From positions 1-64,000 of the forward strand of contig NZ_JAYEEQ010000005.1 of NCBI RefSeq assembly GCF_034651555.1: a stretch of 64,000 bases of DNA. The letters are read 5' to 3'. The stretch is from Aurantibrevibacter litoralis. GTDB lineage: Bacteria > Bacteroidota > Bacteroidia > Flavobacteriales > Flavobacteriaceae. Shown here piece after piece: positions 50,226 through 57,239 of the stretch. Positions within the stretch are counted from its first letter, which is position 1, and each line of letters opens with the position of its first letter. The translations under genes were made by a program, and so were the position numbers. Under the pieces are notes generated by a model. It saw nothing but the letters and a program-made list of their open reading frames with translations. It ran no database searches and was not told the origin of the DNA.

Positions 50226-50469
50226 AGGAACTTCGATCCGTTTTTACCATTTTCAAGTACAACAATCCCTTGTCCATAAGTTCAAAAACCTCTTTTATTT
50301 CATGATGTAATAAGGTCATAACGGTATCATAATCGCCATATATATGCGTGCTTAGCGGGTTTTCTATTACAGTAAGTCCGGAAGATCGTAGCTTTTTTAT
50401 GAAATGGATAATGGGTTCTTCAAAATTATCCTGTAGTGGAGATAAGGTAAGTTCAACAGATATATTCAT
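50209..50469 (-). CDS. Thiamine-binding-like protein (MTH1187/YkoF fold)
   Basis: An 86-residue single-domain protein starting MNISVELTLSPLQDNFEEPI, with LRSSGLTVIENPLSTHIYGD and YDTVMTLLHHEIKEVFELMD. This matches the MTH1187/YkoF-like family, whose YkoF member binds thiamine. There is no signal peptide, so it would act in the cytoplasm. It is the first gene of an operon with pnuC and the kinase-DUF4301 fusion, and overlaps pnuC by 17 bp. No TPP riboswitch is visible upstream. The family match is good; the ligand is inferred. Confidence 0.8.
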   Translation of the reverse strand: MNISVELTLSPLQDNFEEPIIHFIKKLRSSGLTVIENPLSTHIYGDYDTVMTLLHHEIKEVFELMDKGLLYLKMVKTDRSSYEPHF

Positions 50470-50582
50470 GTATGTCTTTAATTTTTTTGCTCTAAAATAC
50501 AGTATTCTGATTCAAATTGATAGTACATAGGATCCTTATACTGATTGATATTATGATTTAAGGATGATTTCCGCGCTAGCTG

Positions 50583-51215
50583 TTACTTTTTAAGTGCATA
50601 GACGCACGTAAAGCCTTCAAACTCCAAAAAATGAAGGTCATAAAAGGAAGACGCCCCATGAAACAATACTTCTGCTGTTGTATTTTCATCATCCAGAAAG
50701 AAATCCTTTACGTCTATATGATGCAAAAAGCTAAGTCCATGATGGGCGTATATTTTATAAATGGCCTCTTTGGCACCCCAAACGATAGTTAATTTCCGTA
50801 TGATGGCATCTGTATTGGCTAAGGTACGGTATTCTTCAATGGGTGTAAATTTATGTGCAATTCGCAAAATTTTATCCCGTTGCATTTCAATATCAATACC
50901 TACCTCCTTCTTTTCGCCTAAAATAATGCCTGTAAAATTATGGGAATGTGTTATCGATATGTGTTGACCGTTTTTTAGGTGTGGTTTTCCAAAGGCATCA
51001 TAAAACAGATCGCAGTCTTCAAAGCCGGCTACAGCCATTAAATGGCGAATGCTTAAAAACCCTGCACGATGCATACCAGATTTCATACCTTCCATGCGCC
51101 TTTGGCAATGTTCGGTAAGCACAATATCTTTGGCAAGTGCGCTTTCGGTCTCTTCAATTTTCCAAATAAGCACCTGTACCCCGGGCAGTACATTGATGGT
51201 TCTATAAAGTGGCAT
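50583..51215 (-). CDS. 4'-phosphopantetheinyl transferase
   Basis: A 210-residue Sfp-type enzyme that attaches the phosphopantetheine arm of CoA to carrier proteins. The magnesium/CoA site is GIDIEMQRDKILRIAHKF and WGAKEAIYKIYAHHGLSF, with GKPHLKNGQHISITHSHNF in front. The two-domain length is that of Sfp/AcpT-like enzymes of Bacteroidota, which often serve the fatty-acid carrier protein. It is divergent from ahcY with 36 bp between its start codon and the short open frame in the ahcY leader. Confidence 0.92.
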   Translation of the reverse strand: MPLYRTINVLPGVQVLIWKIEETESALAKDIVLTEHCQRRMEGMKSGMHRAGFLSIRHLMAVAGFEDCDLFYDAFGKPHLKNGQHISITHSHNFTGIILGEKKEVGIDIEMQRDKILRIAHKFTPIEEYRTLANTDAIIRKLTIVWGAKEAIYKIYAHHGLSFLHHIDVKDFFLDDENTTAEVLFHGASSFYDLHFLEFEGFTCVYALKK

Positions 51216-51235
51216 TAGATTTAGTGAGTTATTAG

Positions 51236-51305
51236 TACCTTTGTACCCAAAATGAGTAAAAGCGAATTACCGTATTCTAAAAGTACAAAAAAAGAGAAGA
51301 TATGA
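51236..51305 (+). promoter_or_regulatory. ahcY promoter and 17-codon upstream open frame
   Basis: TACCTTTG at 51236-51243 is a -7 element. It is followed 8 nt later by an ATG (51252) that opens a 17-codon frame (MSKSELPYSKSTKKEKI). Its TGA at 51303-51305 overlaps the ahcY start as ATGA. The frame is polar and lysine/serine rich. Its translation would feed ribosomes directly to ahcY. No SAH riboswitch fold fits the ~58-nt leader. Confidence 0.55.
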
Positions 51306-52618
51306 CTACGAAAACCATCCCATATGTGCCCTATAAGGTAAAAGATATCTCCCTCGCCGGTTGGGGGCGAAAAGAAATAGCGTTGGCGGAGGCAGAAATG
51401 CCCGGTCTTATGGCGCTTCGTGAAGAGTATGGCAAAGAACAGCCTTTGCAAGGAGCCCGCATAGCCGGTTGCCTGCATATGACCATACAAACGGCAGTAT
51501 TAATTGAAACCCTAATAGCGCTCGGAGCCGAAGTTACGTGGAGCTCCTGTAATATATTTTCTACCCAAGACCATGCCGCCGCTGCCATAGCAGAAGCCGG
51601 TATTCCTGTGTACGCATGGAAAGGAATGACCGCAGAAGAGTTTGATTGGTGCATAGAACAAACCCTATTTTTTGGCACGGATCGAAAACCGCTAAACATG
51701 ATCTTAGACGATGGCGGAGACTTGACTAATATGGTGTTGGATCAATATCCGGAATTGGCATCTGGTATAAAAGGACTATCTGAGGAGACTACTACAGGCG
51801 TGCACCGTTTATACGAACGGGTAAAAAATGGTACCCTGCCCATGCCGGCCATAAATGTAAATGATTCGGTGACCAAATCTAAATTTGATAATAAATACGG
51901 TTGTAAGGAAAGTGCGGTAGATGCCATTCGCCGAGCAACGGATACCATGTTAGCCGGAAAAAGAGTGGTTGTGGCGGGCTATGGCGATGTAGGCAAAGGA
52001 ACCGCTGCTTCATTTAGAGGTGCCGGCTCCATTGTTACGGTAACCGAAATAGATCCTATTTGTGCCCTGCAAGCCGCTATGGATGGGTTTGAAGTAAAAA
52101 GAATGGAGACCGTAATTAGCAACGCAGACATTGTAATTACCACTACAGGAAATAAAGATATTATCACGTCTGTTCATTTTAAAAAATTAAAAGACAAGGC
52201 TATCGTCTGTAATATCGGTCATTTTGACAACGAAATAGATATGGCTTGGCTAAATCAAAATTATGGCCATACCAAAGTGGAAATTAAACCTCAGGTAGAC
52301 AAATATACCCTAGAAGGCACCGATATTATTGTTTTGGCCGAAGGTCGCTTGGTAAATTTAGGCTGTGCCACAGGACACCCCAGTTTTGTAATGAGCAACT
52401 CGTTTACCAACCAAACCTTGGCACAAATAGAACTTTGGAAAAATAGCGATGCCTACGAGAACAATGTCTATATGTTGCCTAAACATTTGGATGAAAAAGT
52501 AGCAAAATTACATTTAGCACGTTTAGGCGTAGAATTAGAGGTTTTGCGCCCGGAACAAGCCCAGTACATTGGGGTTACTGTGGAAGGCCCTTATAAACCG
52601 GATTATTATAGGTATTAA
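51302..52618 (+). CDS. ahcY: Adenosylhomocysteinase
   Basis: A 438-residue NAD-dependent enzyme that splits S-adenosylhomocysteine to adenosine and homocysteine, clearing the product inhibitor of methylation. Signatures are GCLHMTIQTAVLIETLIALG, WSSCNIFSTQDHAAAAIAEA, the Rossmann loop VVVAGYGDVGKGTAASFRGA, and the C-terminal KPDYYRY with the cofactor-binding K and Y. The start MTTKTIPYVPYKVKDISLA is usual in flavobacteria. A short upstream frame overlaps the start by 4 bp. A terminator follows. Confidence 0.96.
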   Translation: MTTKTIPYVPYKVKDISLAGWGRKEIALAEAEMPGLMALREEYGKEQPLQGARIAGCLHMTIQTAVLIETLIALGAEVTWSSCNIFSTQDHAAAAIAEAGIPVYAWKGMTAEEFDWCIEQTLFFGTDRKPLNMILDDGGDLTNMVLDQYPELASGIKGLSEETTTGVHRLYERVKNGTLPMPAINVNDSVTKSKFDNKYGCKESAVDAIRRATDTMLAGKRVVVAGYGDVGKGTAASFRGAGSIVTVTEIDPICALQAAMDGFEVKRMETVISNADIVITTTGNKDIITSVHFKKLKDKAIVCNIGHFDNEIDMAWLNQNYGHTKVEIKPQVDKYTLEGTDIIVLAEGRLVNLGCATGHPSFVMSNSFTNQTLAQIELWKNSDAYENNVYMLPKHLDEKVAKLHLARLGVELEVLRPEQAQYIGVTVEGPYKPDYYRY

Positions 52619-52657
52619 ATTTTAGTCCGTTTATAAAGGTAGACGCTATATAGTAAA

Positions 52658-52698
52658 AAACCCTGCCTGCCCATTGGGCAAGGGTTTCATTTTTTTTC
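52658..52698 (+). terminator. ahcY terminator
   Basis: AAACCCT (52658-52664) and AGGGTTT (52681-52687) form the outer stem, GCCC (52669-52672) and GGGC (52676-52679) the inner stem, followed by CA and eight T. Confidence 0.75.
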
Positions 52699-52713
52699 AA
52701 TTGCCGCTAACTT

Positions 52714-53817
52714 ATGCACATTGTCTTAACAGGAGCCACGGGCACCCTTGGTTCTAAACTATTATTCACCCTACTAGAGTCGCAGCTTCCTTTGCTAACC
52801 AAAGTGTATTTGCCCATTAGGGCAAAAAAAAGAGTAGCTCCCCAGCAAAGGCTAGAAAATATGATCTTTAGCGATTTTGTTCCTCCATTTATAAAAAAAC
52901 ACCAGTCCGTCATTTTAAGTAAGTTACAGGTTGTAGACATCGATACTTTTCTGAAACCACACTGCTTTATTAAGGGCGTTTTAATCGATTACTTTATACA
53001 CGCCGCGGGTTTTGTTAATTTATCGACAGATCCGGATGCAAAAAAGGCCATTTTCAAAGAAAACCTAGATTTCACAAAACTTATTTTTAATGTATATGTT
53101 CCCTTCATTCAAAAATTCATTTATATAAGTACCGCCTTTGCTAACGGAGATCAAGGTGGCATTATACATAACGATTATACTATAAATACATCGAAAAACT
53201 ATAGAAATGCATATGAAGCCTCTAAACACGAAGCGGAGCAATTTTTATTGACGCAGTCTATACGTACCGGTGTTCCTGTACAAATTTTGCGCCCCAGTGT
53301 TTTAGGAGGCAACATTAGTGATGCGCCTCAATACTTTATGTCTAAGTATATGGTGTTCTATTTATTCGCGAAATTTTTTAAAAATTGTGATCCCAATGAA
53401 GCTATTAGAATAACAACTTCGTCCCTAGCCGGATTAAATATTATCCCCACAGACTATGCGGCAAAAGTAATTCTGAAAGCCATGTCAACAGACATTTTAC
53501 AATTAAATATTGTAAACACTAAAGACACCAACCTCATAGCAGGAATGACTAAAATCTTTACTACGGTGGGATTTTCCAATTTTAGTTTTACAACAGAGGT
53601 CATAAATGAAGTTACCGGTTATCTTTCTGATCTAGAACGAATGTATTACCAAACCATAGGCTCGCATCTTACCCCCTATTTAATTTCTAAACCGAATACG
53701 TGGAGTACCGAATTGCTAGAAGGCATACTTCCAATCCCTACCTATGAAGCTGCTGACTATCTCTCCAAAACGGTAACTTTTGCTATGCATCAAAAATTCA
53801 GAGCTCAGAAATGGTAA
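52714..53817 (+). CDS. SDR-family thioester-reductase-like oxidoreductase
   Basis: A 367-residue extended short-chain dehydrogenase of the NAD_binding_4 (male-sterility/thioester reductase) group. The dinucleotide site is IVLTGATGTLGSKLLFTLLE, followed by DYFIHAAGFVNLSTDPDAKK, the serine in FIYISTAFANGDQGG, and the Y-x-x-x-K pair in AYEASKHEAEQFLL. These enzymes reduce fatty acyl-CoA or carrier-bound thioesters. No carrier domain is fused here, but a phosphopantetheinyl transferase gene lies 1.5 kb away. The start is 15 bp behind the ahcY terminator, so a very short leader is implied. The 730-bp gap that follows has no gene. Confidence 0.82.
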   Translation: MHIVLTGATGTLGSKLLFTLLESQLPLLTKVYLPIRAKKRVAPQQRLENMIFSDFVPPFIKKHQSVILSKLQVVDIDTFLKPHCFIKGVLIDYFIHAAGFVNLSTDPDAKKAIFKENLDFTKLIFNVYVPFIQKFIYISTAFANGDQGGIIHNDYTINTSKNYRNAYEASKHEAEQFLLTQSIRTGVPVQILRPSVLGGNISDAPQYFMSKYMVFYLFAKFFKNCDPNEAIRITTSSLAGLNIIPTDYAAKVILKAMSTDILQLNIVNTKDTNLIAGMTKIFTTVGFSNFSFTTEVINEVTGYLSDLERMYYQTIGSHLTPYLISKPNTWSTELLEGILPIPTYEAADYLSKTVTFAMHQKFRAQKW

Positions 53818-53852
53818 TTTTTTAAATTAAAATAGGAGACAAAGTAAACTAC

Positions 53853-54132
53853 CTCGGAGCAAGCCCACGAGCCAAATAAAAAATTTCTTGAAACTGACTA
53901 TCCCCGAGGCAAGCCCTAGGGGTATTTCGTCAGTTTCATTTTGGCCTTTGGGCCAAAATCCGAAATTTTGTATTTTACCTCACCCGGAACTGCAAAAAGG
54001 CAGTTCCGACCTCTCCAAAGGAGAGGTAAATAGGAAACCCCCACCCAAGGGTCGGGGAATCTTTAGATTGAAAAGAACCTTTACATTAAGTTTCGACGCA
54101 AGCGTGGGAGCATTTAAATCTCGATTATCGAG
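53853..54132. repeat. Array of about seven hairpins (REP-like)
   Basis: Consecutive palindromes: CTCG/CGAG (53853/53868); GAAACTGAC/GTCAGTTTC (53890/53929) with inner CCCC/GGGG; ATTTTGGCC/GGCCAAAAT (53938/53951); GGAACTGC/GCAGTTCC (53986/54000); ACCTCTCC/GGAGAGGT (54009/54020); CCCC-ACCC/GGGT-GGGG (54038/54049); CTCGAT/ATCGAG (54120/54127). The first two share the loop text GCAAGCCC. No reading frame explains the region. Confidence 0.7.
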
Positions 54133-54149
54133 TAAATAAAAAAACATTA

Positions 54150-54480
54150 TTCTTTGTCGTCCTCTCACACAACCTTATATACCTGCTTGTAAGGCGATTT
54201 CCCTAAGGTGGGTTACGCGATAATGGTCTTATTCAACTCTTCTTCGTCTATAGAAACCTTCTTGGGGTTTCCCTTTTTATTATATTGCTCCCATATGGGT
54301 ATCACTATAATTGCATTCTTTCTGTCTTGCAGATTTCATCTGGATTTTACACTTCCATGAAAAGCCCTCAGCTGTAAGGATGCGAGCCTTGGCTCTATTT
54401 CAGCAGAGACATTCTTGTCCTTGGCTAACGATTCCCATGGGCAGGTTCGGTAGGGATTTGCACCCTATAGCTATAAATTT
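54150..54480 (-). other. Possible group II intron remnant (5' RNA part)
   Basis: Read on the minus strand from about 54470, the DNA has a GGGTGCAAATCCC hairpin, then CCTGCCCATGGGAA, GTTAGCCAAGGACAAG and GGAAGTGTAAAATCC. This text resembles the first domain of bacterial group II introns. No reverse transcriptase gene and no domain V were found. A 40-codon open stretch without start (stop at 54213-54215, around IPIWEQYNKKGNPKK) lies in it. The match is from memory of intron texture only. Confidence 0.35.
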
Positions 54481-54502
54481 GTGCACGTAGCGCAGCACAT
54501 AA

Positions 54503-54530
54503 AAAAAGCCCTGCTATAGCAGGGCTTTTT
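54503..54530. terminator. ompA terminator
   Basis: A perfect palindrome, AAAAAGCCCTGC - TATA - GCAGGGCTTTTT, 22 bp behind the stop of the OmpA gene. Confidence 0.85.
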
Positions 54531-54551
54531 AAAATTTTATGTGAACTTATA

Positions 54552-55928
54552 TTATTTCACCAAGTTAATCTCTACTCTTCGGTTCTGAGTTCTACCAGCA
54601 GCCGTATTATTTGTAGCGATAGGCTTATCCTCACCATATCCAACTGCAGTTAATCGAGAAGCGCTTATACCCTTTTCGATTAAGAAATCCCGAACAGAAT
54701 TTGCTCTAGATTCGGATAACTTTTGGTTAAGGGAATTGCTTCCTACACTATCTGTATGACCTTCTACTGTAAACTTCGCATTAGGATATTCGTTTAAGAT
54801 TGTAATAATGTCAACAAATACACCAACTGAAGCGGCCTTAATACTAGACTTACCTGTATCAAACAAAATGGTTTTAGCAAACTCATTCAATTGCTTTTGA
54901 ACTTCTTCTGTTACTTCAGGACAGCCTTTATTGGCTACAGTACCGGCAACTTCAGGACATTCATCATCTTTATCTAATACGCCGTCACCGTCTTTATCTG
55001 GCCAAGGACAACCCTTGTTAGCAGCAGGACCAGCCTCATTAGGACATGCATCATCTTTGTCGGCAACACCATCACCATCTGCATCTGGACAACCGCCTAA
55101 AGCAGCAAGACCGGCTTCATTAGGACATGCATCATCTTTATCGGCAACGCCATCACCATCAGCATCTGGGCAACCATTCATTTCTTTAGATCCGGCTTCG
55201 TTAGGACATGCATCTTTGCTATCCTCTATACCGTCACCATCCGTATCAGGACAACCGTTGAATGCTGCTAAACCAGCCACTTCTGGACACGCATCATCTT
55301 TGTCATAAATACCATCACCATCAGTATCAGTTCCACCAAAACGAACAGAGATACCAGCCATATGCTGGAAATGTCTTGGTAAATAATCTTCAAAAGAGTG
55401 CTTGTATTGTGTTTGTAAAGTAAAACCAATGTTGTCTGTAAACCAAACATTAACACCAACACCTCCGTTGATAGTACCAGCTCCAACCTCATCTAACCAA
55501 GTATAGCCACCACCGATCTCCACAAACGGATCTACTACTGTACTTTTAAGAATGTTGTATTTAATGGTACCGTCTATGCCGTAAAATGAAAGGTCATCGG
55601 CCGAAACATCGCCCAATTTATCAATTTTGTTGATTGTTCCTCTTGCTCCTACAGAAAAACCATCTCCAACATATTTGGAAACTGCTACGTACGAAATTGA
55701 AGGAAGAATATTCCAGTGGTCATTTGCATTGAAATATTCACTTCCAAAACTTCCAGATTCAAATCCAAAGTTTTGTAGTGATTGATCGTCGCCAGTTGGA
55801 TAAACGTCTATCGCGTTTACACCAAAACTAACCTGCCAGGGGTTATTTCCGTCTTGCGCCTGTAAGTTGTTAAAACCTACTGCAAGTATGGCAAGAACCA
55901 ATAATTTGCTAAGATGTTTCATGTTCAA
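54552..55928 (-). CDS. OmpA-family protein with thrombospondin type 3 repeats
   Basis: A 458-residue outer-membrane protein. It has a signal peptide (LLVLAILAVGFNNLQAQ) and an N-terminal beta-barrel (~25-200; YKHSFEDYLPRHFQHMAGIS). About five calcium-binding type 3 repeats follow (~205-335; DTDGDGIYDKDDACPEVAGL, DADGDGVADKDDACPNEAG, the latter nearly repeated). The OmpA peptidoglycan-binding domain (~340-458) contains VEGHTDSVGSNSLNQKLSES and VGYGEDKPIATNNTAAGRTQ, with the usual D and R residues. It links outer membrane and cell wall. It has the best promoter of the window and a strong terminator, so high expression is likely. Confidence 0.94.
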   Translation of the reverse strand: MNMKHLSKLLVLAILAVGFNNLQAQDGNNPWQVSFGVNAIDVYPTGDDQSLQNFGFESGSFGSEYFNANDHWNILPSISYVAVSKYVGDGFSVGARGTINKIDKLGDVSADDLSFYGIDGTIKYNILKSTVVDPFVEIGGGYTWLDEVGAGTINGGVGVNVWFTDNIGFTLQTQYKHSFEDYLPRHFQHMAGISVRFGGTDTDGDGIYDKDDACPEVAGLAAFNGCPDTDGDGIEDSKDACPNEAGSKEMNGCPDADGDGVADKDDACPNEAGLAALGGCPDADGDGVADKDDACPNEAGPAANKGCPWPDKDGDGVLDKDDECPEVAGTVANKGCPEVTEEVQKQLNEFAKTILFDTGKSSIKAASVGVFVDIITILNEYPNAKFTVEGHTDSVGSNSLNQKLSESRANSVRDFLIEKGISASRLTAVGYGEDKPIATNNTAAGRTQNRRVEINLVK

Positions 55929-55956
55929 ATATTTAAGTTTAAGTGTTTATTAGCTG

Positions 55957-55988
55957 CAAATGTAAGTTGTTAAAGATTATTAACAAAA
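55957..55988 (-). promoter_or_regulatory. ompA promoter
   Basis: On the minus strand TTTTG, a 19-bp spacer and TACATTTG (55957-55964) match the Bacteroidota consensus at both elements. The start codon is 28 bp downstream. Confidence 0.8.
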
Positions 55989-56035
55989 TCAATTTTGTAT
56001 TTTTTTTAACGCAATTCGTACAAAAAACCATACCG

Positions 56036-57229
56036 TTAAACGATTTTTAACAATTTTCCTACTTCCTGAAAGGCTTTAACCGCCTTTTCTAAATGAATTA
56101 TTTCATGGGCTGCTGACAGCTGCACCCGTATCCGTGCCTTCCCTTTGGGTACCACTGGATAGAAAAATCCGATGACATAAATTCCTTTTTCCAATAACAT
56201 GCGTGCCATTGTTTGTGCGAATTTTGCATCATAAAGCATCACTGGTACAATAGCCGAATCGCCATCGATGATATCAAAACCGACTTCTTTCATCCTTTTT
56301 TTAAAGTACTTGGTGTTATTTTCCAGTTTGTCCCTTAGATCGGTTTGGGTCTGAATAAGTTCAAATACCTTTAAGGAAGCGCCTACAATTACCGGAGCTA
56401 AAGAATTAGAAAACAAATAGGGTCGAGATCGTTGCCGCAACATTTCGATGATTTCTTTTTTGCCTGTGGTATAGCCCCCCATGGCGCCGCCTAAGGCTTT
56501 GCCCAAAGTTCCTGTTATAATATCCACTTTCCCCATAACTCCTTTTGCTTCTAAGGTACCACGTCCTGTTTTCCCTATAAAACCAGCTGCATGGCATTCA
56601 TCTACCATAACTAGGGCATCGTAGGTTTTAGCGAGGTCGCAGATATGATCTAAAGGTGCCAATACCCCATCCATTGAAAATACACCGTCGGTAACAATAA
56701 TTTTAAATCGGACATTGGCTTCATTGGCAAGTTTCAATTGCCTTTCCAAATCGGACATATCACTATTGGCATAGCGAAAACGCTTTGCTTTGCACAAACG
56801 CACTCCGTCGATAATAGATGCATGGTTAAGGGCGTCTGATATTATCGCATCTTCTTCTCCCAACAGCGGTTCAAAAACACCTCCGTTGGCATCAAAGGCA
56901 GCGGCGTATAATATGGTGTCCTCAGTGCCATAAAATTCGGCTATTTTTTTTTCCAGTGCTTTGTGAATGTCCTGGGTTCCGCAAATAAACCGTACCGACG
57001 ACATCCCAAAGCCATGACTGTCTAAAGCATCTTTAGCCGCTTGAACTACTTCAGGATGAGAGGATAGTCCCAAATAATTATTGGAGCAAAAATTAATAAC
57101 CTCCTCGCCGGAAGCGATTTTTATGACCACGTCTTGGGCCGAGGCTATAATTCGTTCTTCCTTAAATAGACCGGCTTCTTTAATAGTGCCTAGCTCCCTT
57201 GTTAAATACGCTTCCATTTTTCCGTACAT
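56036..57229 (-). CDS. kbl: Glycine C-acetyltransferase (2-amino-3-ketobutyrate CoA ligase)
   Basis: A 397-residue PLP enzyme of the alpha-oxoamine synthase family; it converts 2-amino-3-oxobutyrate and CoA to glycine and acetyl-CoA. Key parts are INFCSNNYLGLSSHPEVVQA, SVRFICGTQDIHKALEKKIA, VDECHAAGFIGKTGRGTLEA and the PLP lysine in ITGTLGKALGGAMGGYTTG. The family also holds serine palmitoyltransferase, but the length and the IKEAGLFKEERII start fit Kbl. It starts 10 bp behind the addA-like gene and is probably cotranscribed. No threonine dehydrogenase gene is nearby. Confidence 0.92.
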   Translation of the reverse strand: MYGKMEAYLTRELGTIKEAGLFKEERIIASAQDVVIKIASGEEVINFCSNNYLGLSSHPEVVQAAKDALDSHGFGMSSVRFICGTQDIHKALEKKIAEFYGTEDTILYAAAFDANGGVFEPLLGEEDAIISDALNHASIIDGVRLCKAKRFRYANSDMSDLERQLKLANEANVRFKIIVTDGVFSMDGVLAPLDHICDLAKTYDALVMVDECHAAGFIGKTGRGTLEAKGVMGKVDIITGTLGKALGGAMGGYTTGKKEIIEMLRQRSRPYLFSNSLAPVIVGASLKVFELIQTQTDLRDKLENNTKYFKKRMKEVGFDIIDGDSAIVPVMLYDAKFAQTMARMLLEKGIYVIGFFYPVVPKGKARIRVQLSAAHEIIHLEKAVKAFQEVGKLLKIV

Positions 57230-57239
57230 GCTGTAGTTT

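Noticed and set aside
50470..50582. TPP riboswitch in front of the thiamine-binding-like/pnuC operon
   Set aside because: The conserved CUGAGA and the second thi-box are absent from the 113-bp gap.
51216..51301. SAH riboswitch in front of ahcY
   Set aside because: The leader is only about 58 nt and mostly occupied by a short open frame; no matching fold is seen.
54451..54467. TAGGG-TGCAAAT-CCCTA (minus strand) looks like a tRNA T-arm
   Set aside because: No acceptor, D or anticodon arms can be built around it and the loop lacks the TTC start. It fits better in the possible group II intron remnant.
54931..55308. 125-codon plus-strand frame rich in S, A and P
   Set aside because: It is the antisense reading of the thrombospondin type 3 repeats of the OmpA gene.
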